Below are positions 43,776 through 53,296 of a DNA stretch of 64,000 nt, one piece after another. The notes under the pieces were generated by a model that was not told where the DNA came from, did not search any database, and worked only from the letters and a program-made list of their open reading frames with translations. Every line of letters starts with the position of its first letter. Within the stretch, counting starts at the first letter, position 1. The translations under genes and the position numbers were made by a program. This DNA is from Gammaproteobacteria bacterium HGW-Gammaproteobacteria-15 (GTDB lineage Bacteria > Pseudomonadota > Gammaproteobacteria > Enterobacterales > Alteromonadaceae). The DNA is taken from assembly GCA_002840125.1 (NCBI GenBank), contig PGZF01000006.1, forward strand, positions 62,001 to 126,000, written 5' to 3'.

Positions 43776-44751
43776 TCCACTCACCTGTTTGTATTATTGC
43801 CAGCGACCCACTACCACCCGATGCAGGTAACAAGTGATAACCATCCTCTAAAATTACGGGTAGAGCCTGGTTGTAACCTGTCGAAAATGACATACCGAGC
43901 AACCCAGGCAGTATGCCTCGGTATGATGGTCGAGTAGGGCTTATTTTCATCGGCACACCATTGCGATCAACGTTGCTTGAAGCGTTAGGGTTTGTATTAG
44001 GGATCAGTACAAGTGGGAACAGCAGCTTAGGGTAAATTAATGCGTCAACAGATGCATCGCCGTTAGCGGCCGCTGCATACGGCGGCAGATTGTAACCATA
44101 GTTGTAGGAGGCATCAGCGCCGTCAGCATCATAAACCCTAATTAGCCCTAAAGCTGAGGACGATAAGGCACTTAAATGCCCCAGCACAGCATTGCTACCA
44201 ACCGACGTAGTGTCTCCGGTAGTTGCCAAATCCTGGACAACTATAAACCTACCGGCGTCATTAGGGACGATTGAAAAGATGTCGCCGGCGTAAAATGACG
44301 GCCTGCCTGTAACAGTAGTATTTACTAGCGCTAAGAGGCCTGTAGCTGAAAACGAGTAAAAATAGAAACCAATCGGTGTACCAATGAGCACCCAGCGAAC
44401 CACGGCGGTTGAAATTTGAATAGCAGTTAATCTACCCTGGCCGGTTATGCTCCCCCCCGCTGTTATACTTTTGCAACTGGTAATGCGCGTCAAGGTATTG
44501 TTTGCGTCATTGTTAGTATTACTGAAGAAGTAAACGCTACCACCACTGCCCCCGGACGCAACATTGTTGCGCCAGGCCGCCTTGAAATTAGTAGGGTCAT
44601 AATATGACCTGGTCCACCCTAAGGGAGCTTTAGAACCATAACCATCTACTAAACACTTTTGTATAACGTCGAAAAAGGTTGATATTTTACCGTCCACCAA
44701 CTGCGGCGCGCCTGGATCATCCCAACGATAAACTGTTACTGCCTGTGCCAT
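43759..44751 (-). CDS. Unknown phage tail protein
   Basis: A 330-residue protein beginning MAQAVTVYRWDDPGAPQL, with conserved-looking WTRSYYDPTNFKAAWRNN and Gly/Ser-rich strands. I recall the RWDDPGAP start from tail proteins of other temperate siphophages, but cannot name a function. It lies between two tail genes at 16 bp and -17 bp spacing. Confidence 0.6.
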   Translation of the reverse strand: MAQAVTVYRWDDPGAPQLVDGKISTFFDVIQKCLVDGYGSKAPLGWTRSYYDPTNFKAAWRNNVASGGSGGSVYFFSNTNNDANNTLTRITSCKSITAGGSITGQGRLTAIQISTAVVRWVLIGTPIGFYFYSFSATGLLALVNTTVTGRPSFYAGDIFSIVPNDAGRFIVVQDLATTGDTTSVGSNAVLGHLSALSSSALGLIRVYDADGADASYNYGYNLPPYAAAANGDASVDALIYPKLLFPLVLIPNTNPNASSNVDRNGVPMKISPTRPSYRGILPGLLGMSFSTGYNQALPVILEDGYHLLPASGGSGSLAIIQTGEWNDPFI

Positions 44752-44767
44752 CTTTTGCTCCTAATAA

Positions 44768-47185
44768 TCACTGCGCATTGCCACGGAAGTGCAAGCGGAT
44801 GCTGTCTTGGTCTATTGCGCTATGACCAGCGGACACTGAGCGCAGCAGCACGGCCGGTTTTGATGCTGCAACGGTGTTAAAGCGCACCACGTTGCCAGGC
44901 AGCCAGCCACCACCCCAGCCGCTGCCGCGGATGATAAAAAACGGCTGGCCCGTTGCTGGGTTGATTGGTGCAAAATCATTTAACGTATCGCCGGTACCCA
45001 CCTGGCCGACATTTTGACCGACGCAGCGATAGGCGCTGTCACTGGTAAACACAATGGCCCAGCGCTCATTAATTGCTGATTGGTTAACTACTTCAATTGG
45101 ATAATTCACGCTGTTGTAGTTAGCCGGGGCCGGGTCGCCAACGATTACGTCTGACCAAACACTGTTCCACGTTACCTGGTCAAAAATATTAGTTACCCGC
45201 GCTTGCAAATCGCCCAATTGATACACGCTGCTAACTATGGACCCGGCTGGGAAGTCACTCTGCAGCGCCCTGGCTATTTTTAGCGTGTTTTCGGTAACGG
45301 CAGTGACTAACGCCAGTTCGCTGAGTGTTTCGACGATTTCAAACGGGGCGGTAAAGTCGCTGGTGTCGATAATGGTTACTTCGCCGGTGGTTTTGTCGTA
45401 CTCGTAGTAAGTGTTAAGCGGGTGCCATAAGCTGGCGCCGGTGCTATCGACGATATCAACAAAGCTGTTTGGCCGGACGTTAATTACCTGCGCTGCAGGC
45501 AGGCTGGCTGCATCCTGATAGATGGTGTCAGATATACAGATAACGCCGAATGGGCGGTATAGCTGCACTGCGCCGCCATTGGGCAAGCGCAGTGGGTTTA
45601 TGCCATACAAGTTAGTGGGTGGCACCAGGTCAAGCACTTCATTTACTGAGTACTGCAAGGTGCTTAACTTTACTGACTGGGCAAATGCCAGGTTAACGAC
45701 GTTACCGCTGATTGCGCCGGTAACACTTACGCCTACTATAACGCCGCTGGCATCACTACTGGCCGACAGCAAACCACCGGCTACCAGCTCAACTGACATA
45801 TAAAATGTGGCCAGTACAACTTCGGAAAATGGCATTACAAATTCAGCACTGGTGGCTGATTCTCCAGATGCGGCGTTATCTACCAGTACTGCATCGTATT
45901 GCAGAGCGCTGTAGCCGTTGTAATAAGTTGGTGTGCCGTCGGTGGGGTTAATAATAACTGCCAGCTGCACAACATTGGTAACTGCATTGTTAACCCATAC
46001 ACTAAAGCGGGTTGGGTCTGTATCGTCGTGCAGCAGCGAGTAACGCTGACTGTCTGCGGCCCGCAACACGCTACCTGCTATCGTTGATAAGAGCAGAGTA
46101 AAACCGCCTGGGATGCTGTCAGGGTACGCATAAAGCGCATAGCGTTCAGCGCTGTAGTACTTAACCTGTACCGATGTTGAGCCGTCGGGCGTGCGCAGCA
46201 ATGTAAACTCTACATTGCCAGCATTGACAGCTGCATTACTCAGCGTTTGCCGGTAGCTTACGCCGCCAGATATATACAGCACTTCAAACGTTACTGTACC
46301 GGGCAGCTGAATAAAATCTGGTACTGGTATGCTGTATGTTACGCCCACGGCTGGCACTTCTACCAATTTGGCTATTAAACCAGCATTAGCTGAGTACGGT
46401 TTATTGCCGCTTGTTTCCCGCGCTTCAGTTATACGTGGTGTAACACGACCTATTGTGTTTTCTACCTGCAATGTAGTACCGGCTGCATCTGCTGTTAGCT
46501 GTGTTACGCCGTGATAAACCACGCCAGCACCGTTTGTGATATCACGCAACTTAGTGCAGCGGGTTTGGGCGTTAATGGTTAAGCTGGCCGGGGGCGTGTT
46601 AAACGGTAGCGGCGGCTCAAAGCGGTAAAAGCCGGTACCTACTTCTGTGACTTTAATAAAGTGGGTAAACCTGGGGTATGTTGCGCTTTCGGCGCCGGTG
46701 TATTCCACGCTAATCACATATACGCGGTTAGGTGTCAGCGTTACGCTGGGTTGCTCGCCAACGCCAGCATTTGCGGTTAAATCCAGAGTGCTAAGTTGGT
46801 CTTGCCCGGCAACCATTGCTGATAAACCGCTGCGCAGCAGCAACGATGGCACTACGCTGGATTCGATGGCGTTAATAATGTCTTTCCGGGTACTGCCATC
46901 GTTGATTGCGTCTGACTGAATAATCATCACGTCGACAAGCGAATCCAGCGGCGGCTCGTTAATCAGAATATGGCCGTCTTGCAGCAGGGCGGTGTTGGCA
47001 GTGCTGACAGCCGGGTAAATTTTTACGATATCCACTGCAGACTGGGCATGATCAATATCAGATATATTGCCAAATACTGCGTTTAGCTGGCCGTTCAAAA
47101 CTTCGTTACTCGTGCGCTGGCCGCCAGCATCGGGCTGCTGTGTCATGCGCTCGGATTTAAAAATTTTCAGGTCTGTGCGTAACAT
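44768..47185 (-). CDS. Large tail protein (distal tail or tip)
   Basis: An 805-residue, predominantly beta protein with little Cys and many Val/Thr/Asn. The first 60 residues (QQPDAGGQRTSNEVLNGQLN, SDIDHAQSAVDIVKIYPAVST) look like a tail-attachment segment; no enzymatic motif is seen. It follows the short gene at 47199 by 13 bp and stands where lambda has L, K, I and J, although it resembles none of them. A second ATG, at residue 14, cannot be excluded as the start. Confidence 0.65.
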   Translation of the reverse strand: MLRTDLKIFKSERMTQQPDAGGQRTSNEVLNGQLNAVFGNISDIDHAQSAVDIVKIYPAVSTANTALLQDGHILINEPPLDSLVDVMIIQSDAINDGSTRKDIINAIESSVVPSLLLRSGLSAMVAGQDQLSTLDLTANAGVGEQPSVTLTPNRVYVISVEYTGAESATYPRFTHFIKVTEVGTGFYRFEPPLPFNTPPASLTINAQTRCTKLRDITNGAGVVYHGVTQLTADAAGTTLQVENTIGRVTPRITEARETSGNKPYSANAGLIAKLVEVPAVGVTYSIPVPDFIQLPGTVTFEVLYISGGVSYRQTLSNAAVNAGNVEFTLLRTPDGSTSVQVKYYSAERYALYAYPDSIPGGFTLLLSTIAGSVLRAADSQRYSLLHDDTDPTRFSVWVNNAVTNVVQLAVIINPTDGTPTYYNGYSALQYDAVLVDNAASGESATSAEFVMPFSEVVLATFYMSVELVAGGLLSASSDASGVIVGVSVTGAISGNVVNLAFAQSVKLSTLQYSVNEVLDLVPPTNLYGINPLRLPNGGAVQLYRPFGVICISDTIYQDAASLPAAQVINVRPNSFVDIVDSTGASLWHPLNTYYEYDKTTGEVTIIDTSDFTAPFEIVETLSELALVTAVTENTLKIARALQSDFPAGSIVSSVYQLGDLQARVTNIFDQVTWNSVWSDVIVGDPAPANYNSVNYPIEVVNQSAINERWAIVFTSDSAYRCVGQNVGQVGTGDTLNDFAPINPATGQPFFIIRGSGWGGGWLPGNVVRFNTVAASKPAVLLRSVSAGHSAIDQDSIRLHFRGNAQ

Positions 47186-47198
47186 TGATAAATGGCCC

Positions 47199-47582
47199 TT
47201 AGAGTTTGATAAATTTAAGCTGCACGTTAACCATGTTGCTGTTGGCAGTTGGGTAGGTTTCGCGGCGCAGGGGTTGGGCTGTAACGGGCTCTGCTGTGTA
47301 GTCCCACATTACGGTGTGTTCTGTGCCGTCTGGCAGTGTGATATCAAAGCTGGGAAGCCCCAATTTTGCATGCGTAAGCAATGCATCCACCTGTGCTTTT
47401 TTAATCCAGAATGCGCCACTGTTTAGCGTTATGGGTTCGCCAGCCTGCTGCTGCGCCAGTTCAACTAACAACGCCCCGCTGCCGGCATATTGTTTGGTAA
47501 TAACAAAGCCTGTGTAGTAAGCGTCGGTTCGTTCGAAATCATCAGGCAGCGTAATTTGATTAAGGCCGCTGTCGATAATCAT
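47199..47582 (-). CDS. Minor tail protein (lambda M position)
   Basis: A 127-residue protein directly after the tape measure (4-bp overlap). The sequence has LITLPDDFERTDAYYTGF-like start, GAFWIKKAQVDALLTHAKLG and a C-terminal strand VNVQLKFIKL. In lambda the gene after H is M, a tail-tip protein of similar size (109 residues). Similarity of sequence was not evident, so the name rests on order and size. Confidence 0.6.
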   Translation of the reverse strand: MIIDSGLNQITLPDDFERTDAYYTGFVITKQYAGSGALLVELAQQQAGEPITLNSGAFWIKKAQVDALLTHAKLGLPSFDITLPDGTEHTVMWDYTAEPVTAQPLRRETYPTANSNMVNVQLKFIKL

Positions 47583-50500
47583 AAAGATGTACTCCGGATT
47601 TGCTCTAACTCAGCCATTAAACTGGCGGCATCTGATCTGCTGGCCTGTGTTGTTACCACCCGGCCCGATGGCAGGGCAATCTCTACCCGAACCGTATCGG
47701 CTGCGCTGCTGGAGCGGTTTGGTGTTGTATTGGTGGTTGGCGCTGGGCTTGCAGTATTGTTGTTGCTGCTGCCGGTGTTTTTTGCGGCTTCTTTGTCTTG
47801 TTTAATTTGTGCGGTTTTAATAGCGTAAATTTCTTTAGCCAGGCGCAGTGCCTCTTGTGCGGCCTTAACTGATTGCTGATCACCTGAAGACTGAGCCTGA
47901 TTCAGCTGCGCCTGCAGCTCTGCTATTTGTTGCTCATAGCGGCGTTTTTCTATTGCGTCCTGGTTGTCGCGTAGCGCGTCCAATTCATCCTGCAGGCTGC
48001 TTACTGTGCCTTGCAGGTTGTCCCGCAGGCTAAGTATGCGGCGTTCAGCATCTGCAATGGCATTGCGTAGTGGCTCTAAATCGTTATCACCCAGTTGTGC
48101 AAAGCCATAATTGAGCGTCGACTGTATGCGCCGGACCTGTTCCATAGTTACACTGCTGCTTGCCAGAGTTTGCGTGTACTCACGGATTTTTAATGTTTCG
48201 CTGATGATCTGCTGTTCGCGGGTAAAGCCTTGGTTACTGGCTAGCGCAAGTTCGCGCCACCATTCGTTTTGCACGCGCTGGTTTTGCCGGATAAAATCTG
48301 TTAATTCACGATGGCGCTTGCCTAGTTCCTCTGTACTTGTTGAGCTGAAATCAAACTCTTTACGCATGTACAACTGGGCGCTGGCTAACAGGCTGGTTGC
48401 TGTAGTAGTTTTTTCAGTGTTTTCAGTAAGGCTTTTTAATTCTGATGCCTGTTTTTTTACAGATTCAGTTGTTTTATCTGTTTTTTTACCGGCATCTGCC
48501 TGCTTATTGCTCATGTCGGCTGAGCTATCGCCCGCCTGACCTTGTAGCTCGCGAAGGGCTTTTATTAACGCTATAAGCCGGGCTGTTGCTGCAGAATATT
48601 GATCTGCTGTTATAGTGCCAGATCTGTATGATCGGGTTAACTCATCAGATTTACGCTGCGCTTCTTCAAGTGCTAGAGTTATCTCAAAATAGCTCTTATT
48701 GCTCAGCTCGTTTACTCTGATCTGGTCTTCTTGCTGCAACGTCAGTAGGCTTTGTGCTTCAGCCAAACCTTTAGCGGCCGCGGCTTTTTCTCTTTCGCTG
48801 AAAGTCGCGCCTTTTAGTATTTCGTTGTAACGACGTATTGACTGCAGTGTTTTTTCAATTTCTGCCCTGTAGACAGCGCTACCCCTGCTTTGCTCTATAG
48901 CAGTCTCAGCAGAAACACCTTGTTTTTTTATCAAATCATCAAGTGCAGCGCTTAACCCAAGCGTTGCAGATCTGGCTCTAAGCTGCTCAGGTACCGCCGC
49001 ACCGGTTGCTCTTGCTGCAGCCAGGGCAGCCTCGGCCCACTTCATAAATGCCAGGCGCTGCTGCTCTATAGGCTCATTTCCTTGCTGAATTATTTTAAAC
49101 GCATCTTCAGCCGCTTTTGCCGTATCTTTCAGTGCAGCCGTGGAAGTTATACCGAGTGTTTCATAGGCCGCTTTTATGCCATCAGCAGTTGTGCTCCATA
49201 CTTTTTGATAATCTGCCAATGACCCTTTATTTTTATCAACTTCAGCGGTATTTAACTGCCAAGCACCGGTTAAATTGTTAAGCGAGATTTGCCCGGCGTC
49301 TTGTGCGGCAAAAAGTTCCTGAGTTGTTTTGTAATTTGTACCCAGTTGAAGGTTTATTTTTTCCAGCTCTGATAACGTTGCCGAGTTGGTTATAGATGCT
49401 TCAGCCTGGCTTTCTGCTAATGCCTTTTGCGCTGTGCGTAAATCCCACCATGCTGTTGCAAGCCTGCCAATTTCATAAACGCCGTATGCTATACCGCCAA
49501 ATATACCCGCCTTACTTAACAGGGCGGCGGTGCCGGTTAGGCTGGCCATCCATGCCGCTGTAGCAGCCCGGGCAGCCGCAAGCCGGGCAATAACCGGACC
49601 CAATGATGCCGCATAAACAGCATTAGCTGATGCCGCTATTTTTTTTGTGGTTATTAATGAATAAAGTGATACAACAGCTTGAGCTGAGCCGACAACCAGA
49701 TCTTTAAAAAAACTGCCGACTTTTAGTGTTGCCCATACAGCGGCTACAGTGCCTATTGCAGTGCGCCATTCGTACAGGGTGACAATAAAGGATTTAACAG
49801 ACTGGGCCGCAGAAACAATGTTGTCTGATATTGATTTTGCCAGCTTTTGCAACTCGCCGTTTTTCGACATTTCGGCAAAACTTTCATTTACAGCGCGCAG
49901 TTGTGCTTTTAGAAAATCCATCGCGCCGCTATTGGCGATCAGGTTATAAAACTGGTCAAGGTTATCTTTAGCATTGGATATTAAGCCAGTGAGGGTGCTC
50001 ATACCCTTTTGCGCCTGGCCTTCTGCTGATCTGCCTATTTCGTCGATCAGCTTTTTCATTACATCGCGGCCAAGCTTGCCCGCGGAGCTTAATTTTTGTA
50101 ATTCTGCAGTGTTTTTACCGGTAACGTTTTCCAGTAATTGCCAAACTGGTACGCCGCGTTCAATTAACTGCAGTATTTCCTCGCCCTGCAGTTTCTGCTT
50201 TGCCCAGGCTTGCCCCAGTGCTAGCGATATACCCTGTACACGCTCATAGCCGCCGCCCAGCTTTTCAGATTGATCAATAATGGACTGCATAATGCCGCCC
50301 ATTGGATCAAGGCCAAAGTTTTTTAACCGGACAAAAGTTTCAGTAACCTGATCCAGCTGCAGAGGCGTGTTTTTGGCAAAGTCTTTAATCCAGGCGCTGG
50401 CCTGCTCACCGGCCTCGATGCTGCCCATTACACCGGCAAGTTGTATGTCCAGCTTTTCAAACTTATCACCAGCAGTGAATATACCGGTTAGCGCTGAGCG

Positions 50501-51358
50501 TACCTGATTAAGCCCAATATAGGCCGCACCAAAAGCCAACAGTCTGGACGTTAAGCCTGATAACTTACCTGCGAACGCGTTTGTTCTGGTTTCTGAATTT
50601 TTAAGTTCACTGCTCAGTTCACGCAGCTTTGCACGCTTTTCAGATAAGCCGGCAGCTGATTCCTTAATCTCTTTTTGCAGTCGGGTTTGTTCGTCTGCCA
50701 ATTTGTCGGTATTTACACCCGCCTGCTGCAGATCACCCTTTGCACGACTTAGCTGCCCACTAAGCTTGTTGTATTCAGCCTGAAGTTGGTTTGCGCTGCG
50801 ACCAGCGAGTTTTAACGCTTCAGCTTGTTCTTTGGTGGGCTTGTCGCTGGCATCAATTTCACGCGCCAGCCGGGTAACTTCCTCCCGGGCGGCCTGTAAT
50901 GCTAATTCAGCTTTATTCGCGCTATTTTTAGCCGCTTCAAGATTGGCAGATTGTTGTTTAGTGGACTTGCCACTGGAATCCATTTCGCCGGATAGTTTTT
51001 TAACTTCTTTACTTGCTGCAGCCAGTGCTTTTTCAGCCTGGTTTGCAGTCTTTTTAGCTTCTGAGAAGTTTTCAGATAATTCTTTAGTTGATTTGCGATT
51101 AGCATCAATTTCTTTAGCCAGCCGGGTTACTTCATTGCGGGCGGCGGCGAGTGCCTTTTCGGCTTGATCTGCATAGAGCTCTAAACCGCGAGCCTGAGCA
51201 ATGGCTGCTTGTGATTTTTCAAGGGCTTTAAATTCTTCAGATGCTGCTTTACTTTCAGCCTGCAAAGCCTTTAATGATTCATTTACTGTACCGGCATCTT
51301 TCGAAAACAGGTCGCGGCCACGCAGCACCAGATCAATGAATTTTTGCTTGATTGACAT
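47579..51358 (-). CDS. Tail tape measure protein
   Basis: A 1259-residue protein whose length sets tail length, roughly 190 nm at the usual 1.5 angstrom per residue. Residues 20-260 are charged coiled coil with three 42-residue tandem repeats. About residues 300-480 match the tape-measure core (QLAGVMGSIEAGEQASAWIKDFA, LQGEEILQLIERGVPVWQLLENV, MSTLTGLISNAKDNLDQFYN). Hydrophobic segments between 520 and 640 may cross the membrane during DNA delivery. The C-terminus is Asn/Thr-rich with NTTPNRSSSAADTV. It sits behind two terminators that separate it from the tail tube gene. Confidence 0.94.
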   Translation of the reverse strand: MSIKQKFIDLVLRGRDLFSKDAGTVNESLKALQAESKAASEEFKALEKSQAAIAQARGLELYADQAEKALAAARNEVTRLAKEIDANRKSTKELSENFSEAKKTANQAEKALAAASKEVKKLSGEMDSSGKSTKQQSANLEAAKNSANKAELALQAAREEVTRLAREIDASDKPTKEQAEALKLAGRSANQLQAEYNKLSGQLSRAKGDLQQAGVNTDKLADEQTRLQKEIKESAAGLSEKRAKLRELSSELKNSETRTNAFAGKLSGLTSRLLAFGAAYIGLNQVRSALTGIFTAGDKFEKLDIQLAGVMGSIEAGEQASAWIKDFAKNTPLQLDQVTETFVRLKNFGLDPMGGIMQSIIDQSEKLGGGYERVQGISLALGQAWAKQKLQGEEILQLIERGVPVWQLLENVTGKNTAELQKLSSAGKLGRDVMKKLIDEIGRSAEGQAQKGMSTLTGLISNAKDNLDQFYNLIANSGAMDFLKAQLRAVNESFAEMSKNGELQKLAKSISDNIVSAAQSVKSFIVTLYEWRTAIGTVAAVWATLKVGSFFKDLVVGSAQAVVSLYSLITTKKIAASANAVYAASLGPVIARLAAARAATAAWMASLTGTAALLSKAGIFGGIAYGVYEIGRLATAWWDLRTAQKALAESQAEASITNSATLSELEKINLQLGTNYKTTQELFAAQDAGQISLNNLTGAWQLNTAEVDKNKGSLADYQKVWSTTADGIKAAYETLGITSTAALKDTAKAAEDAFKIIQQGNEPIEQQRLAFMKWAEAALAAARATGAAVPEQLRARSATLGLSAALDDLIKKQGVSAETAIEQSRGSAVYRAEIEKTLQSIRRYNEILKGATFSEREKAAAAKGLAEAQSLLTLQQEDQIRVNELSNKSYFEITLALEEAQRKSDELTRSYRSGTITADQYSAATARLIALIKALRELQGQAGDSSADMSNKQADAGKKTDKTTESVKKQASELKSLTENTEKTTTATSLLASAQLYMRKEFDFSSTSTEELGKRHRELTDFIRQNQRVQNEWWRELALASNQGFTREQQIISETLKIREYTQTLASSSVTMEQVRRIQSTLNYGFAQLGDNDLEPLRNAIADAERRILSLRDNLQGTVSSLQDELDALRDNQDAIEKRRYEQQIAELQAQLNQAQSSGDQQSVKAAQEALRLAKEIYAIKTAQIKQDKEAAKNTGSSNNNTASPAPTTNTTPNRSSSAADTVRVEIALPSGRVVTTQASRSDAASLMAELEQIRSTSL
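50786..51163 (-). repeat. Three tandem 42-residue repeats in the tape measure
   Basis: Residues 66-107, 108-149 and 150-191 begin AEKALAAARNEV, AEKALAAASKEV and AELALQAAREEV, each continuing with LA-EID or LSGEMD and a KST/KPT block. The DNA period is 126 bp, so slippage here could change tail length. Confidence 0.85.
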
Positions 51359-51380
51359 TAGTCACCTTATTGCAGGCATA

Positions 51381-51404
51381 AAAAAACCCGCCGAAGCGGG
51401 TTTT
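51381..51404 (-). terminator. Terminator between tail tube and tape measure
   Basis: AAAACCCGC with loop TTCG on the minus strand and exact complement, followed by T7. It is the second of two terminators in this 161-bp gap. Confidence 0.8.
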
Positions 51405-51431
51405 GTGGTTTGGGTGTTTTTACATATTGCC

Positions 51432-51474
51432 CTTAACATAATTTAACTTTTTCATAAAATTAAATTATGTTAAG
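51432..51474. repeat. 15-bp AT-rich inverted repeat
   Basis: Arms of 15 bp beginning CTTAACATAATTTAA are exact reverse complements around a 13-base centre. It lies between the two terminators before the tape-measure gene, so it could be an operator or processing hairpin. Confidence 0.7.
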
Positions 51475-51477
51475 CCA

Positions 51478-51503
51478 AAAGAGCCCGGTGGTTAACCGGG
51501 CTT
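51478..51503 (-). terminator. Terminator after the tail tube gene
   Basis: AGCCCGGT and ACCGGGCT around five bases, followed by CTCTTTTGG on the minus strand, 17 bp past the stop of the tail tube gene. Confidence 0.75.
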
Positions 51504-51519
51504 AATCGGGCATTGCGGC

Positions 51520-52266
51520 TTATGCCGTCATTACCGCCTGCCAGAACTTAGACTTACCTTCGCCTTTGGTGTTGTCGGCCAGCAACTGGCCAGCAACTGC
51601 CACGTCGGCAAATTCTGTTGTAATGGCACTTACACCAGTTGGTGATGGCTTCCAGCGCCAGCAGCGAATTAAGCGGCGCTTACCGTTGCGGTCGTTTAGA
51701 CCGTCGATAACAATTTCCCCCTCTTCACCGAAAGTTTGCAACGCTTCAAGGATATAAGCCTGAGGCACCGAGTGGGTGATCAGAATGACATCGTTTTCAG
51801 AAATGATGCTGGTAGACGGCACAATAATACCGGCCGCAGTTACAATGTAGTTAATGGTGCCATCGTCAGGATCTACCCGAGGAATGGTCACCGGACCCGG
51901 GTCTTCAGTGTCATCAGTAATAGTTACGGTGGCTGCGGTGTCAATAATATGCTCTACGTTCAACAGCCGATCGTATGCAGTTACAGTAAGCGGAGCTGCT
52001 GTGACTGTGGTGCCAGTAATTGGCGTAACAGATGCGGCGTTAAGCAATGCCGTGTTGGCAATGTTAAGACTGGTAATGCCGATAGACAGGTTTACGGCGG
52101 TAATATTGTCGTCAGCGTCGAAGTTACCCCCACCGCCGCGGTAGTTTGGTACTACCTGTGTGTCTACTTCATAGGTTAATTCAGCCGAAGAGCAGTTGCC
52201 CATATCGCGGCCTTTGTAGTAAATGATGGCGGAGCCTTTAAAGGTTTCCGTAATTTTTTCTGGCAT
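51520..52266 (-). CDS. Major tail tube protein (lambda V position)
   Basis: A 248-residue protein, close to lambda gpV (246). It starts MPEKITETFKGSAIIYYKG, has a central Thr/Val-rich stretch (NVEHIIDTAATVTITDDTED) and ends with SAITTEFADVAVAGQLLAD. Order and size identify the tube. There is no tail assembly chaperone gene after it, only a gap with two terminators. Confidence 0.82.
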   Translation of the reverse strand: MPEKITETFKGSAIIYYKGRDMGNCSSAELTYEVDTQVVPNYRGGGGNFDADDNITAVNLSIGITSLNIANTALLNAASVTPITGTTVTAAPLTVTAYDRLLNVEHIIDTAATVTITDDTEDPGPVTIPRVDPDDGTINYIVTAAGIIVPSTSIISENDVILITHSVPQAYILEALQTFGEEGEIVIDGLNDRNGKRRLIRCWRWKPSPTGVSAITTEFADVAVAGQLLADNTKGEGKSKFWQAVMTA

Positions 52267-52280
52267 GGTTGTATCTCCGG

Positions 52281-52763
52281 TTAAAAATTTTCACTAAATG
52301 TGGTGGTTAACACAAACGATATACCGGCATAAGGCTCGCCGGGTTCGGGGTCGATAAACCGCGCTTCGCGGCCTTCTGTTGGCGTTGAGGTAAGCAGGCT
52401 ACCCCACTTTGCAAAGCGGTCTGGTTCACCAGTTGCTGTTACAGGCTTGAACAGAGCCTGGCGCATTAGCTTTAAGTACAACTCAAGCCGGGCTGTTAGT
52501 TCTTCTATAGCTTCTGGGGTGTCGCCTTCAATGTCGATCAGTTGTATATGAAAGCTGGTTGCATCTTCCAGTGTGACATTTGCGCTGTGGTACGTGGGCT
52601 GGCTAATGGCCGGGGCTATACACACCAGCGGCCAGTTTGCGTTATCTCGGCGGTGCTGAGCTGCCCAGCCAGATTTTACCGCGCCGGGTATTTCTGCCGT
52701 TTCAAACACCGTTTTAAGGCGGCGTATGGCTTCGTTACGCACGTTGGTTGCCTGAACGGTCAT
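52281..52763 (-). CDS. Tail terminator protein (lambda gpU-like)
   Basis: A 160-residue protein. Features are RNEAIRRLKTVFETAEIPG at the N-terminus, ELYLKLMRQAL in the middle and a final beta strand YAGISFVLTTTFSENF, as in gpU tail terminators that cap the tube. It overlaps the gpZ-like gene by 4 bp. Confidence 0.78.
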   Translation of the reverse strand: MTVQATNVRNEAIRRLKTVFETAEIPGAVKSGWAAQHRRDNANWPLVCIAPAISQPTYHSANVTLEDATSFHIQLIDIEGDTPEAIEELTARLELYLKLMRQALFKPVTATGEPDRFAKWGSLLTSTPTEGREARFIDPEPGEPYAGISFVLTTTFSENF

Positions 52764-53296
52764 AGCTCAAACCTTTCAATAAAAAGTTGGAATAATTCAT
52801 CAGAGGTAGGCTCTATGTCGTCGCGTACCGACGAATACGCCTGTGCCACGCTTGGGCCGTGCAGCACTTTATAGGCTTTTTGGCCCTCACCTGTGCGCAT
52901 TGCCAAACCGTTAACACCATTTTTTAGCCGGATAAAAAATCCTTGCTTAATGCGCTTTCGGCTACCGCCTGCTTTTACCTGTACGGTTACGCCGTCGTTT
53001 ACCTGGTCTACCGTTTTGCCGGGGCGGTACTGCTGCTGGCTGTCGTAGCGTTCTAACAACACCGGGCGGCTTTCAGCCGATATTGTTACTTGCAGCCGGG
53101 CGCGAGTGGCGCGTTCGCGCACGGTAACATGCCGGCTTATGTAGTCTTTGGTAAGGTTTAGCTGCTGGCCTATTTGATCTATGGCCTGCTGGCGTAAGTT
53201 TTTACCGGTTTCGTTAAGTGTTAACGCCAATGCGTCTAAAGCTTGCGGCCCCAGCTTGCGGATAAATTCATACGCTGATTCCGGGGTGTTGCTCAT
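52760..53296 (-). CDS. Minor tail protein Z-like (tail completion)
   Basis: A 178-residue gpZ-family protein. The helix KLGPQALDALALTLNETGKNLR followed by the basic DYISRHVTVRERATRARLQVTISAESRPV segment is characteristic. In lambda gpZ is needed for a functional tail-head joint. It overlaps the genes on either side by 4 bp. Confidence 0.82.
   Translation of the reverse strand: MSNTPESAYEFIRKLGPQALDALALTLNETGKNLRQQAIDQIGQQLNLTKDYISRHVTVRERATRARLQVTISAESRPVLLERYDSQQQYRPGKTVDQVNDGVTVQVKAGGSRKRIKQGFFIRLKNGVNGLAMRTGEGQKAYKVLHGPSVAQAYSSVRDDIEPTSDELFQLFIERFEL

Noticed and set aside
48111-48539. A 142-codon plus-strand frame within the tape-measure gene
   Set aside because: Low-complexity reverse shadow of coiled-coil codons; no supporting signal.
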